Source of the DNA: Trematomus loennbergii
Lineage: Eukaryota > Chordata > Actinopteri > Perciformes > Nototheniidae
Reading direction: 5' to 3'
Length of the DNA stretch: 64,000 bases
NCBI GenBank assembly: GCA_012861695.1
Contig: JAAOOA010000267.1
Location: 173,501-237,500, forward strand
This document shows, piece after piece, positions 23,101 to 34,887 of the stretch. The translations under genes and the position numbers were made by a program. How positions within the stretch are numbered: the stretch's first letter is position 1; each line of letters starts with the position of its first letter. Under the pieces are notes generated by a model. It saw only the letters and a list, made by a program, of their open reading frames with translations, made no database searches and was not told the origin of the DNA.

Positions 23101-23900
23101 GCGTTTCAAACTGTCTGAAATAAGATGCTCCATCTGTATGTCCTGCCTTTACTAAAAGGTGGGGAGGCCACTTTATTAAATAATTATAGGCCCATCTCTA
23201 AATTGTCAGTTCTGGCGAAGGTGCTCGAACGCCTAGTGAGTGAACAGGTAAAGGTGTTTTTATGTACAAATTACATCCTGTCTAAACATCAGTCAGGCTT
23301 CAGAAAGCAACATAGCACCATCACTGCGACAATGAAAGTGGTGAATGACATTACGAGTATTTTAGATAATAAGCAGAGTTGTGCAGCTCTATTTATTGAT
23401 CTTTCTAAAGCGTTTGATACCGTCGATCATCCCATCTTAAAGCAGAGGCTACTCAGTATTGGCATATCCAGCCATGCAGTGGGGTGGTTTGTGAACTACC
23501 TCTCTGAAAGGTCCCAATGTGTTCACTTTGATGGGCTGTCTTCTGAGTGGTTGAACATTGCTAATGGTGTTCCTCAAGGTTCTGTTTTAGGTCCACTTTT
23601 ATTCTCCATCTACATCAATAGTTTAGGTGAAAATGTCGATGGACCAACCTTACCTTTTTATGCGGACGATACCGTGATGTACTGTGCAGGTCCCTCCATT
23701 AAGGAGGCGGTTGTTAAATTACAGGCTGTTTTTAACATTATTCAGGCTAAATTGTAATCCCTGTAATGATGCTGTATGATGTCCTTTGTCTTGTTCTGTT
23801 TATGTTTTTATGTTTCATGTGGAACCTACTTGAGCAGGTCTCCCTTGAAAAAGAGATCAATGATCTCAATGGGATACACCTGGATAAATAAAGGTTTGAA
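23101..23900 (+). mobile_element. Truncated LINE retrotransposon, CR1/L2-like
   Basis: The frame 23125-23757 encodes reverse-transcriptase motifs in order: NNYRPISKLSVLAKVLERL, QSGFRKQHST, LFIDLSKAFDTVDH, NGVPQGSVLGPLLF and FYADDTVMY (catalytic Asp pair). It stops soon after the YADD block, so the thumb and C-terminal region have been deleted. The following 140 bp (AGGTCTCCCTTGAAAAAGAG..TAAATAAAGG) resemble fish L2/CR1-type 3' ends. The 5' end and endonuclease are missing, so the copy is dead. Confidence 0.85.
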
Positions 23901-24084
23901 ATTAAATGAAATGATGCTGATTTGTGTATGGAGTGGAGCTCCTGAAGATGTGATCTTAGGCCGGTTAGTGGAGCGTGATTAAAGAGATTAGAAGTGAGAG
24001 AAGCATTTAATGATGTGAAAATGCCTGAACATCACTTATCTGCTGGTTGAATTCCCCCGGGAGGGATTGAATAATACAAATAAT

Positions 24085-24165
24085 AATAATAGATTAAATT
24101 TGTATAGCGCCTTTCAAGGGACCCAAGGTCGCTTTACATGGTGAACAAACAAACAAACAAACAAA
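24085..24165 (-). mobile_element. Retroposon end with GCGCCTTTCAAGG motif
   Basis: TTTGTATAGCGCCTTTCAAG..CAAGGTCGCTTTACA is a common fish retroposon segment, here followed by an AAAC run. It is too short to classify. Confidence 0.4.
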
Positions 24166-24438
24166 AGGGGTAAATGCGGCGTAGAGCGCCTGCCCGGTTC
24201 CCTGCGACTTCCGTGTTCGCGGATCAGCTGATGGACATTGGCATGCAAAATACGGCATGCAAAATACGGACATTTTTCTTTTTTAAAGCGATAATGTTGG
24301 ATCTAAAGGTTACTTGCAGGTGTTTTTCCAAGTAATTGATTTTACAATAACAAGGGATTAACATTGAATGAAGTTGTTTAAGATAATTCTATAGTTGATT
24401 TCTTGCATATTATCATGAATTACTCGTCTCTTGTGCAG

Positions 24439-24663
24439 AATCAGGATTTAAAAACTCACCCTCAGCAGAAGAGCCTCTCTACGCACCCGTGATGAAGGTA
24501 GGACTGTAACAGTTCCTCATAATGGCTTGAAAATATACTTTAAAAGATTGAATTACATGTCATGGTGAAGTAAATTAATTAAGATTAAATTGTTTCCTTG
24601 AATCTTTTTATTTGTATCTTTCAGGACTCGTTCGGCAAGTTGAGAGACGCTCCGTCAGATTAG
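24439..24663 (+). CDS. Two terminal exons of an unidentified receptor-type gene
   Basis: Exon 24439-24497 follows TTGTGCAG and is followed by GTAGGA; it encodes SGFKNSPSAEEPLYAPVMK. Exon 24625-24663 follows TATCTTTCAG and encodes DSFGKLRDAPSD before TAG. The phases fit (0 at the junction). Short tails with Tyr motifs like LYAPV are common at the end of fish Ig-type receptors, and receptor genes dominate the rest of the window. The upstream exons are not visible; the truncated LINE lies there instead. Confidence 0.4.
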
Positions 24664-24957
24664 CAAATTGTTCAGAAATGATTTTCAGTTCAACTCAGAT
24701 CAATGTTCAGTCAAATATATTCAAGTTTTACTTGAAAATATTTCCTTTGAACCTCCATAACTTTCTAAGCCATTAAAGTCCACACATTTAAACACAAGTT
24801 GTGTTTAAGATGCCCTATTGTGCTTTTGGGGGTTTTCACTTTCCTGATATATAGATTGTATGGCATGTGAATGGTCTGCTAAGGTTAAAACAGTTCCCTC
24901 CAGAGGTACACATTAACAGTGTGACAGGAAAGGAGGAGTAAAGCTGGTTTTACTCTA

Positions 24958-25083
24958 CAGGCTGATGAGGGGAAGTGGAAACAGGTGAGCAGGTGAACCA
25001 GGTCATGTGACTGCACTCTGAGAAGTGAGGAGTTCAACATGACTCTGAGAGTGTGGAGACATCTGGTGGACAGAGGGAGCATA
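24958..25083 (+). repeat. 125-bp repeat shared with 46876-47002
   Basis: CTGATGAGGGGAAGTGGAAACAGGTGAGCAGG and onward through GTGGAGACATCTGGTGGACA recurs in the same orientation at 46876-47002 with few differences. It may be a segmental-duplication remnant or a dispersed repeat of receptor-gene flanks. Confidence 0.85.
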
Positions 25084-25620
25084 ACAAATAATGCAGGTTT
25101 ATTGTGTCATATATAATATCCATATTCAGCTCCTCTGCCACCTGCAGTCAGTTGACAAACACTGCAGACAATAAATACACAAATTATACAAATACATAAA
25201 TACAAATAGATTGAAAACGGCTGAACTCACTATTATTACTATTATTGGACCACATGTGTCACAGCGACATGCGCCTGGTTTCTCTTTCAGGATGAACAGA
25301 ACAGAGTTTCTTTAATCAATGCAGATGCCGTTTAAGATAGAAGCCTTTATTGTAATTATATATAAAACACAATAAAATTAAGAGTGCCCGTACGAGCAGT
25401 GCTTAAAACGCAACATGAACAACAAATTCACAAACTATTTTAGAAAAAGACAAGTAACACAAGACAAAAACAAGAAGAAGATGAAAAGACAGTTTAAAGC
25501 TTTAGTGAACGATTAAGGCAGTTCTATGATAAGTTAAACAAAATAATATGTGGCTGTATAAAAGTAGATGTGATAAAATGACCAGAGGTTTTGAGTTCAT
25601 GATGTGGGTTGCAGAGTCTC
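25084..25620. other. Non-coding DNA, nothing recognised
   Basis: AT-rich, with no splice-bounded open frame or transposon ends that I can support. Confidence 0.5.
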
Positions 25621-25623
25621 TCT

Positions 25624-25733
<110 letters not shown>

Positions 25734-25739
25734 AGCTCA

Positions 25740-26745
25740 GAGTGTGTATGGTTTGGTAAAACCTTGTTCAATGATGTGAAAAGGTAAAGCAATATTTACA
25801 ATTACAATGAATCTGAAAACAGTGACACAGAAACACACTTTGACGCGTTCTATAGTTCATGTGTCCTCACAGTCACCTTCACACCTTCACAGGACAGTAA
25901 ATATAACATATGTTTAACCACAGACTCAGCACGATGCAGAAACACTTTTAATTCTGCAGTAAACCACAGCGAGAGTATTTAGAATCAGCCGTGTGTCTGT
26001 GAGATGGAACAAACTTTCATATCTTAAAACATAAATGAGCGCTTCACTTTGACAACTAACACCTACATTTGTTCTTCAACAATAAAATGAACTATTTATT
26101 TATAATACTCTATAAACAAATAACAGTGCAATTCCCATTTTCCGTGTGAAACAGTTTTCAAAACTCAATCTTCACCTGTAAAACAAATACAGAACAAATG
26201 TTAATAATATAGAAATATTATATATGTTTTATATCATTTACGGGTAGTAAGCACGACTATAACTATTTCTAAAGTTCAAGAATAATAATGAGGAATGGTA
26301 CAAAATCTAATTTTAAGTTGAATGCATGACTCCAGTAAAGGGTATGTATTTTAGAAGGTTACACTTTTGTTCTATATATAATATATAGTTAAACCAAAAT
26401 GTATACATTTGCACATTATTTAAAACCCTCGTACAACCAACTACACACCCATGTTGTCCAAAGTGTTCAATATTAGGATGTTTAAAATATCTACCATCCA
26501 TCCAGTATGACTTAATCGCATCATTAATTATAATAATTGAATTCTCAGTCTTAGCGGATGGATTGTAGAATACAAGGCTTCCTCTTTTACGGATGGCTCT
26601 GCGTTGAAAACAGAGGTTATGATACTGGTAACTATCATGTAGCAGTCTGAATGTTTGTATTACCAACAAGCACATTGAACATCACAATAAAGCCTTTAAA
26701 GCTTTAAAATCTGTTATAACTCAAATAGTTCTAATCTCATTGAGT
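25740..26745. other. Non-coding DNA, nothing recognised
   Basis: Possibly the 3' untranslated part of a minus-strand gene whose tail exon may lie at 26750-26791; no coding exon is identifiable here. Confidence 0.4.
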
Positions 26746-26749
26746 CTCA

Positions 26750-26791
26750 CCCTGTTGTTGAGTTTCTCCGGGCCCAAGGTGTAGTAAACGG
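26750..26791 (-). CDS. Possible small cytoplasmic-tail exon of an immune-type receptor
   Basis: On the minus strand an AG is followed by a segment encoding AVYYTLGPEKLNNR and then GTGAGA, a good donor. YYTL fits the Y-x-x-L core of tyrosine signalling motifs, without the preferred residue at -2. No neighbouring exon of the same gene is certain, so the call rests on splice context and motif only. Confidence 0.3.
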
Positions 26792-27279
26792 CTGTTGAAT
26801 ATGATCAATCCACACCTGATAGAGAGACATAGTTAATCATCTGATATATAAATATAACTATTACTAGAAAATCAGGCCAATTGTTTTTCCAATGTTCTGC
26901 TGACAGACAGGAAAAAGGGCCAAAAAATGATTATCTTTGGGCAAACAGTCCCAAGGTATTTAAAGAGGCCCAATGATGCTTGTTGTGGTGTCCCCTCTCA
27001 TGTAGTGTGTTTTGTAGGTTCTAGTCCATGTAAATGGTCTGCAAAGGCTAACATTCCTGTGTTCCGGAGTTTCTCTCCCAAAGACTCCCTCCCCCCTTAA
27101 CAATAATTGTCTAAAAAGTTTGCCTTTAGATTCCAATTAAGACAAACCGTACTTGACCTAAGTAAGAAAAGCATGTAAGGTGAAATTAAAGCAGAAGTAA
27201 TACTGTCAGGTTTTAAGTACCTTTCTTCTTCCTGTTTTGTGATGGTGCTGTGTCTGTAATCCCGCGACGGAGGAGTGGA

Positions 27280-27287
27280 TGACGTCA
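27280..27287. promoter_or_regulatory. Consensus CRE palindrome TGACGTCA in CpG-rich patch
   Basis: A perfect TGACGTCA lies in a 27255-27320 CpG-rich patch, 47 bp before an ATG at 27335. It could belong to a small promoter; no gene body is recognised downstream. Confidence 0.3.
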
Positions 27288-27589
27288 TTCGCCTGCGACG
27301 CTGCGCACTCGGTGGGATGTAAACAATAACAGCAATGGCGTGTGAGAACTCTCTAGGTAGAAAATACGGCCTCAAACTCACCGCCAACAGCTCTATGTCC
27401 GGAGTACAGATACTGTCCTTTACAGTTATGTGTCCAGGGCCTACTTTAAAGTCATTTTTCCCCCTGGAAAAAGCTGGCCCACCCTATTTTATACAGGCCC
27501 TTATACAAGCTCATATTCACCTGGAACTTATTTAATTGGAGTGTATGATTTATAACCTGATAAGTGAGTCCAAAGTTCAGATAGGATGA

Positions 27590-27853
27590 ACCGAGATGCT
27601 CAGAGTGAAACTCAGATAACAATAGGGTGGATACATTTGAACTGTACTTGAATATATTACAAAGCTATTGGAAGGAATGTCTCTTGCTGTTACAGAGACA
27701 TTTGCACACTGAAAAAACTAAACAAATATTGACTACTAAGACACTCAGTGGAGCAAATTAATTAGGTGTTACTTAATTTGCCTGATACACTGCTGGAGCC
27801 TGTTAATGATTTACTGACTTTGTCCACGCAGACATTCACGCAACACTCAACAG
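27590..27853 (+). promoter_or_regulatory. Upstream region and 5' untranslated exon of butyrophilin-like gene 1
   Basis: This sequence is conserved with the complement of 58474-58760, the region upstream of gene 2. Shared blocks include GTGAAACTCAGA and GCCTGTTAATGATTTAC. In both places it ends CAACAG followed by a donor (GTAAGT at 27854, GTACGT in gene 2), marking a non-coding first exon. In gene 1 the coding start is more than 4 kb away because of the fold-back element. Confidence 0.6.
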
Positions 27854-28053
27854 GTAAGTGGTCTTTCTCTAACATTGGATCTAAAATAGATTTAAACTGT
27901 GAGAAAAAAGTGCCTCTGCATTTTGAGTTGTGGTCTCAGTCACAAAACATGTTTAATACGTTTGTGTCCGAGTGAAAACTGCATGCAGATTCAAACTGTG
28001 TTACTGATTCATGATTTCTACAGTTCTGAAATGTTTCATGAATTGTTAACCTT
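27854..28053 (+). other. Start of intron 1 of gene 1
   Basis: Conserved at its beginning with gene 2's first intron, then interrupted by the fold-back element at about 28054. No exon seen. Confidence 0.45.
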
Positions 28054-28378
28054 GCTATGGAGCTAATTTCCTGCCATAACTCCACAAACAAACTAAACAG
28101 GTTTTACAAATGCCACATGATTCACTAACAAACACAATGTGGTTTGCAAATACAAAACACCATCTACAAACTAATGCATTTAGTTTTGCAAAGAAAAAAC
28201 GTATCTATCAAATAAACACATACCATTTTTCTAATAAATCATGTTTCAGAGACAAACTCAGCATAGGTTTTACAAGTACACACATTTTTTTTACAACTAC
28301 AACACTTCTTTTTACAAGTACAAAACTTGTTTTTACAACTACAACACTTTTATTTACAAGTACAAAACTTTTTCTTCT

Positions 28379-28436
28379 CACGGCGGAATATTACTGCCAA
28401 AAGTCACGTGACTTTTGGCAGTAATATTCCGCCGTG
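28379..28436. repeat. 58-bp perfect palindrome (hairpin) in left arm of the fold-back element
   Basis: CACGGCGGAATATTACTGCC.. and its exact complement meet at CACGTG (centre 28407/28408). The right arm holds the same hairpin at 31471-31541 with GAGTGAGTCACGT inserted at the centre and one mismatch. Confidence 0.95.
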
Positions 28437-29389
28437 GCTGTGCTCATACACACTCACACATGCTCACCCACACATGCTCCACGGCAGGAGGGGGCGCTAC
28501 TGAGTCCATTTGGGAAGGCGGGAGGTTGAGCAGAGCATGGAACAGCCCTTGCCAGCCTGATGACAGCGGTGTTTCTAGCGATCCAGCGATCTGAATTTAG
28601 TGATCACAACGAAAACAGCCAAGATACATATTGAGCCCAGAAAATGAATGTTATTAGGGCTGTACATATAATAAGCCTTTGTCTAAAATGGACAACATTG
28701 TAACTAAGGAGATTTAAACTATACAGCGATTCTGCACTCGGTCAATCAGCTGCTCTTCATTTTCTTTCCTGCTATATTCAATGAGTGATACAAATATTTT
28801 TTACCATACGTTCTGAATAAAACTGATACTGTTGGACTCGGTACTAGTTGACTGCTACCAGAAATCAAAGGAAGTACTTTACTGTGTACTTTTTGAGTAA
28901 TCCTCTGTCAGAGTCCCCTCCATAGTACATAATGCATGTTTTTGCTATTTGATGAATGATAAAAATAAATGTTACCATTAGTTCTTAATGAAATAAATGA
29001 TATGGTTGACTTTGTATTAGTAAGCCTACTACTAACAATACATTGAAGTACTTTATTGTGTACTTTCCAGTAATCCTCTGTCAATGTCCCCTCCTGAGTA
29101 CAAGAATGCAGTTTTTCTTTTAATAAGCGTTAAAAAAACATTTCTTCCTGAGACTGATAATGTTGGACAGAGTATTTAGAGGATGGTAGACATGATATCA
29201 GCAATACTTCCAGTCAGTACTCCAGCAGCAGCATTTTACACCTGGAAAGTCTTTAGAGTGTGGTCTGGATAGCTGGTCTATCCTTCAGCAAAGTACACAC
29301 TCTGTCACATGGTTGCCCTCTTATGATGCTGTCTTTTAATATATGATTATTTCTCTGCCGCTAGTTCGTTCCTCGCAGATTCTTCAGTC

Positions 29390-30540
29390 TCATCAGCCTC
29401 ATCCTTCCATCAGTCCACCTCCAGCACACTTCCAGTGTCTGACTCCATATGATATTGTCCTGATGCTGTAAGGGTGATGCCCCATGATCACAAAATGACC
29501 CTCTAAAGTCTGAGTGCCAAGGACCTCATATATGTCTGTCATTAAGTTACATCACCCATTATAATAATTTTCTTTCCTTTTTCTCTTCTCTTAGCTGAAT
29601 AGTCCTGTCTTTAAGTATAACACAATGTCAAGTCCTTTTTCTGCACCATTTTAAGGCTTCAAAAACAGCCATTTTTACTGTATGTGTTTGGAGAAATGAC
29701 ACAATCAATGGCCCAGAATTGTACTTTATAAACTATGAATCTTGTGGTGCTGAAGAAATACAGACTGGTTAAGCCGGCCAGGTTATATATATATATATAT
29801 ATATATGCTTTTTTGGAGCCATTTTTTTCAATATTTATTAAAATGTCACTAGTTATTTAAACAAACCACTATCTGAGGATAATACAAGCAACCATAAAAC
29901 ACCCTTTATCTAGAGAGCCATTGAAGCCCATGAAGAATTTATCCTTCCACAAATATTTTCATCTGCTGTATTAATAAAGTTGCCACGTGTTTTCAAATTC
30001 AAGTTAAGGCACTATCTGTGCAGAACATTACAAATATTCTTAATTTGCAGTATTTTAAAAATGTTCAGAAAGACTGCATCAATTATATGCTATATATATT
30101 ATTATAAATATATATATATATATATATATATAATATCAATATTGTTATTAACTTAACAAAAATGGGATAATTGCCATGGATGTGGTGTTGATATAGTTTG
30201 CGTTCAATTTTAACTATTTTAGGCAGAAAAACGTATATTGACGAAACTTTTTTAATAATTTACTATAATTTAGAAAGGTTTTTGTGAGAAAATCATTTCA
30301 AAAGTAAACGTATTTTTATTTTATATTTCAATTTGAAATGTTTGCACACAACATTATTAATTTATACATTTTTTATAAACATTTAAATTATGAATCCATT
30401 AATTTTATTGTATTCCTTGAGGCTGGGGAAGATATCCAGCATGTGTTCAACATGTAATACAAGTAAGTATATGTACAACATGGAAAAGTAAATAAAATAA
30501 GTTTAATAGGAGGATGTGGATTTATTTTCTCTCACCTTGT
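29390..30540. other. Single-copy spacer of the fold-back element
   Basis: AT-rich, with AT microsatellites at 29784-29806 and 30105-30133. I see no open frame resembling a transposase. Confidence 0.6.
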
Positions 30541-31827
30541 AATTACACAATCAAACAATCTATAATTTAGCTCTGACCTTCACAAAAACATTTAGTTGAA
30601 TTGGACACATTTTTCCAAGCTCTATTGACAGACATGCAATGACTGGGACTGATGGAAGAATCTGAGAGGAATGAACTAGGAGCAGAGAAATAATCTTATT
30701 TAAAAGACAGCAGCGCCAACAAGAGTCACAAGGGTGTGTCACTTTGCTGAAGGATATTTGTGACCAGCTATCCAGGCCAGACTCTAAAGACTTTCCAATG
30801 GGTACAAATGCTGCTGCTGGAGTACTGACTGGAAGTATTGCTGATATCATGTCAAACATCCTCTTAAAGTACTCTGTCCAACATATCAGTCTCATAAGAA
30901 AGGTGTTTTAACGCTTATTCAAAATAGCAGAGAAACATGCATTATTGTACTCAGGAGGGGACTCTGACAGAGGATTACTCAAAAAGTACACAGTAAAAGT
31001 ACTTCCTTTTATTTCTGGTAGCAATCAACTAGTACCGAGTCCAACAGTATCAGTTTTATTCAGAACGGATGGTAACAAATATTTGTATCACTCATTGAAT
31101 ATAGCAGGAAAGAAAATGAAGAGCTGATTGACTGAGTGCAGAATCGCTGTATAGTTTAAATCTCCGAAGTTACAATGTTGTCCATTTTAGACAAAGGCTT
31201 ATTATATTTACAGCCCTAAGAACATTCATTTTCTGGGCTCAATATGTGTCTTGGCTGTTTTCGTTGTGATCGCTAAATTCACCTGGTTTATAATATTATC
31301 ACTATAACACTGACCCAGATCGCTGGATCGCTAGAAACACCGCTGTCATCAGGCTTGCAAGGGCTGTTCCATGCTCTGCTCAACCTCCCGCCTTCCCAAA
31401 TGGACTCAGTAGCGCCCCTGCTGCCGTGGAGCATGTGTGAGTGAGCATGTGTGAGTGTGTATGAGCCAGCCACGGCGGAATATTACTGCCAAAAGTCACG
31501 TGAGTGAGTCACGTGACTTTTGGCAGTAATATTCCACCGTGAGAAGAAAAAGTTTTGTACTTGTAAAAAAAAGTGTTGTACTTGTAAAAAAAAGTGTTGT
31601 AGTTGTAAAAACAAGTTGTGTACTTGTGCTGAATTTGTCTCTGAAACATGATTTATTAGAAAAATGTTATGTGTTTGTTTGATAGATACGTTTTTTCTTT
31701 GCAAAACTAAATGTATTAGTTTGTAGATGGTGTTTGTACTTGCAAACCACATTGTGTTTGTTAGTGAATCATGTGGCATTTGTTTAGTTTGTTTGTGAGT
31801 TATGGCAGGAAATTAGCTCCATACCTT

Positions 31828-32176
31828 TAGCCGTACTTACAGATCAACTGTTGGTCAAAACAAAAACGGGTTATGTGGACAGAGTCTGATAATGTACCGG
31901 AGATATTAGACTAACCCTATTGTTACTAAGACATTCAACAAATAAAGGAAATATATTTCAATTCACTTTGGTTTTCTTTAAAGTTTTAAACTACTAAAGT
32001 GAAATTGTAATGTGATTTTTTTGCTGAACGTTACTAAAACAGATACATAATGACTTGACTCTGTTAATATTTGTATATTGATTTATTTCTACAGAGGTAT
32101 AAATGACAGAAAAGCGAAGCTTTGAGTAGGGTGTGTTTGAACGGAGGACATAATATGAGGAAACATTGCATGTGTG
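31828..32176. other. Rest of intron 1 of gene 1, nothing recognised
   Basis: AT-rich sequence between the fold-back element and the conserved proximal region at 32177. No exon seen. Confidence 0.45.
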
Positions 32177-32355
32177 TAATTATAAGCAGAGCACAGAAGA
32201 TGGAAGCAAAGCTTTATTTTTCATTTATTGGAGCTTCCAGCACTAATGGCCACATTGAATGACTATCAGCATTTTTCCAAGTTTTAACTATTTACAATAT
32301 GTTTTCACCTGGAAGTTCACACTGTTCTCTGTTCTCTGCTCATTTCCAGCTCTCC
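32177..32355 (+). promoter_or_regulatory. Conserved sequence just upstream of gene 1 coding start
   Basis: TAATTATAAGCAGAGCACAG and GGAGCTTCCAGCAC are conserved with the complement of 58140-58220 in front of gene 2. The block may be promoter-proximal or lie around the splice acceptor of the first coding exon (CATTTCCAG at 32341-32349). Confidence 0.4.
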
Positions 32356-32452
32356 ATGATGCTTCTCCACACAGACGGAAAACCCCTTAAAACTCATCTC
32401 AGAACTCTCAGTGTTTTGGTTTTCCATCTTCTCCTAACACACCACTGTAGAG
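32356..32452 (+). CDS. Gene 1 exon 1: signal peptide
   Basis: Starts ATGATG and encodes MMLLHTDGK.. with the hydrophobic core LSVLVFHLLL, ending in TVG-type Cys-Arg-Gly context before GTAATG. Length 97 bp (phase 1), identical to the gene 2 exon. The preceding CATTTCCAG could be the splice acceptor joining the untranslated first exon. Confidence 0.75.
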
Positions 32453-33087
32453 GTAATGATCACACAAATACAAGCTTCAAAAGATAATTTGAAAGAGGAA
32501 GGAGGAATTTATGTTTGGCATTATTGGGCATATATTCAGTTCAGTCAGACAACTCACGTTTGAAATGTTTATTAACAGCATCTTATAGTTTAATTTGGCA
32601 TCTAGGCTCCGGCCTCATCACTGCAAATCTACTAATATACTCGCAATATGTTATATATATTATTGTGAACGTTCCAGCTCATGATAGGGATAAAAAATGA
32701 CACATGAGCACCGGTCCGCTCCTATATTTCTGGAGGTGGCCGGAGAGTGACGGTCCTCCTCTCAGGACCCAGTCTACTGCAAGAGACCAGCATCAGGTTA
32801 CCAGCACGCTTTTTACTGAGAGCGTAATGACCTGATTCTGATCAGCTGTCTGAATTTATTTTCCCAAAGACGCCAAACATATGTCTATAATAAGTCAATA
32901 GTGTGGGGAGACAACTCAAGCTACCATCATTTATCCCCGTGTGTGATTTCTATCCATCACGCATGTTAATAAAAACAACTAAATATGTTTTGATTCAAGT
33001 ACAATTACATACAAGATGATTGTTCTTTGTTTATTTCTAACCCTTTTTAATTGGAAGAGAACATTTTTACTTCCTTTATCTTCCCAG

Positions 33088-33427
33088 GTCAGTCTCAGCT
33101 GATTGGCTCATATCAGCCAATAGTAGCAAACCTTGGCGGTGACATCATTTTGCCGTGTTATTTGGTGCCAGTGCTAAATGTTGCCGATTTGACGTTGGAG
33201 TGGACGAGGCCCGACATGGACCCCAGATTCGTTCATGTGATGCGTTCTGGTCAAGAAATGGTGGATAAAAAACACGAAATATTCAAGGAAGAACATCAAT
33301 GTTCACCAATGAGCTGAAGAACGGAAACATTTCCATGAAACTCTCCAACGTACAACTCTCCGATCAGGGGAAATACAGATGTTTCATTCCAAAACTGGAC
33401 CGGCAAACTTTGTTCAACTAGTTTGTG
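33088..33427 (+). pseudogene. Gene 1 exon 2: Ig V domain, frameshifted
   Basis: Begins GQSQLIG after TTCCCAG. The first half shows ILPCYL (B-strand Cys) and LEWTRPDMDPRFVH; the second half, in another frame, shows NGNISMKLSNVQLSDQGKYR and CFIP (F-strand Cys). The intact paralogue is 342 bp; this exon is 340 bp, two separate one-base losses, the first near 33290 and the second near 33410. Without correction the protein would end before the second Cys. Confidence 0.75.
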
Positions 33428-33891
33428 GTAAGTGAGCAATGTATGTGTTCAGGGTGCATGTGTTGCTGTGTGCTTACTTTTATCTCTAGGAAAGGATTGT
33501 AGTTATAGTATCTCCGTGTTTAAAGACACTCTAAATATGTAATACTGTAGTCTATTTTGTTCGCCTTAGCCTACTGCATGTTTTAGTGAGAGTTCAAGAG
33601 TGTCGGATTATAGTTAGGTGTTTGGAAAGCCAAAAGGGTGTAGACTTTCTGCTGTCTTGATTTTGATATGTGGACGTTGTTCCACCAATTTGGAGCCAGC
33701 AACAGGACTGTTTCAGATGAAGAGTGACTCGGTCCAGCTTGCAGTGACGAGCCCATTGGACTCTTACATGAGGATCTGGATAGAAATTAGGCTGTACATT
33801 TCTCAAGGATTGTAGCAATAACATCTGTTTCTGGGCCATCTCCTCACCTGCTATCAGATATCAAATACTTCCTTGTCTTCCTTCTGTTCAG

Positions 33892-34185
33892 CATCAGTTC
33901 CTGCCTCTCCGCCTGTCATCAGTTTATCAGGGCTGGACGGTCAGAGCGGAGGAGTGGTGCTGCAGTGTGAGTCTGCAGGCTGGTATCAGGAGCCTGAGGT
34001 GTTGTGGCTGGACGCTGAGGGAAAGCTCCTCTCTGCTGGACCTCCAGAGACAGTCAGAGGTCCTGATGACCTCTATACTGTCAGCAGCAGAGTGACTGTG
34101 GAGAAGAGACCCAGTAACAGCTTCACCTGCAGAGTCCAGCACCACAACACCACCCACACCACACAGACACACTTCAGCATTTCAG
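33892..34185 (+). CDS. Gene 1 exon 3: Ig C domain
   Basis: 294 bp, open throughout: PPVISLSGLDGQSGGVVLQC..WYQEPEVLWLDAEGK..YTVSSRVTVEKR..FTCRVQHHN. Cys-Trp-Cys arrangement of a C1/C2-type domain as in butyrophilin and B7 proteins. The gene 2 exon has exactly the same length and near-identical sequence, in line with recent duplication or gene conversion. Confidence 0.85.
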
Positions 34186-34289
34186 GTAGACTAAATATTA
34201 ATTGTATTATACAACCACTGCTTTAGTCTCCAATGGCTGATGTCCATTTTTACATAAATTCTGCAATGTCCTGTATTTTATCATTTCAG

Positions 34290-34431
34290 ATGATTTCTTT
34301 AAGCTCCAGTCCAGTTCCTCTTCCCACATTATTGGACTGGCCGTCAGTTTGGCTGTTTGCATTCTGTTAATGCTGGCGGTTTCTTTCTTATTTTTGCGGA
34401 AGCGGAAGCGGAGACAAAACATATTCAGTAG
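34290..34431 (+). CDS. Gene 1 exon 4: transmembrane segment
   Basis: Encodes DDFFKLQSSSS, a hydrophobic IIGLAVSLAVCILLMLAVSF stretch and LFLRKRKRRQN, a classic stop-transfer signal oriented with the C-terminus in the cytosol. Confidence 0.8.
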
Positions 34432-34590
34432 GTGACTTTTCATTTAATTACTTTTAATATGTCAAATTATACTCAAATGGTTTAGGGTTAAGATATATGT
34501 TTCAGTTGTGTTAATTAAAGTTAAATTGATCACAATCTAAGTATTTTAGATAAATACATTTCTTAAATACGTTGCTCTTGTTTCACACAG

Positions 34591-34684
34591 ACACCATAAG
34601 AAACCCTTCAGAATGCTTTAAAAAAAATACAACTAAAGATCAGATTTCCACTGACGAAGAACTGTGCCAATGAAGGATAATGGA
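34591..34684 (+). pseudogene. Gene 1 exon 5: cytoplasmic juxtamembrane exon, frame broken
   Basis: Follows TTCACACAG. With the splice phase from exon 4 the frame reaches TAA at 34618 just before an eight-A run; the neighbouring frame reads KDQISTDEEL, similar to the DQCVTEEE segment of gene 2 (55969-56102). A one-base error or mutation in the A run explains both. Donor GTAAGT follows at about 34702. Confidence 0.5.
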
Positions 34685-34887
34685 GAAGAAGAGAGCAAAC
34701 AGGTAAGTAAAGAAACAGGACACTTTGGTAAATGGAGATAAACTGACTGAGGTAAAGTTTGATCTAAGCATACACATTCTTTCATTGAGACAGGATCTGT
34801 TGTTGGACTCCATGACAAACTGAGTCTGTTGAGATATCTAGTCTAGTTTCTAGTAAGAACAAACAACTGTCAATATGTGAACATTTT

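Larger units (their letters stand above)
28054..31822. mobile_element. 3.8-kb fold-back (long terminal inverted repeat) DNA element
   Basis: Arms of about 1.3 kb (28054-29390 and 30540-31822) are inverted copies, starting TATGGAGCTAATTTCCTGCC at the left and its complement at the right. Both ends are flanked by ACCTT (28049-28053 and 31823-31827), a possible target duplication. Subterminal units of the type TTTACAAGTACAAAAC occur several times. The left arm has an extra internal duplication of about 200 bp (GTACTTTA..CCCCTCC at 28870-28920 and 29045-29095). No transposase is visible, so it is non-autonomous. It lies in the first intron of gene 1. Confidence 0.85.

Noticed and set aside
23125..23757. 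Intact host reverse-transcriptase gene
   Set aside because: Lacks endonuclease, 5' end and the region after YADD; followed by a LINE-type 3' end. It is a truncated LINE.
27335..27535. 66-codon ORF after the CRE-like site as a gene
   Set aside because: No splice donor or conserved protein pattern; kept only as a possible promoter patch.
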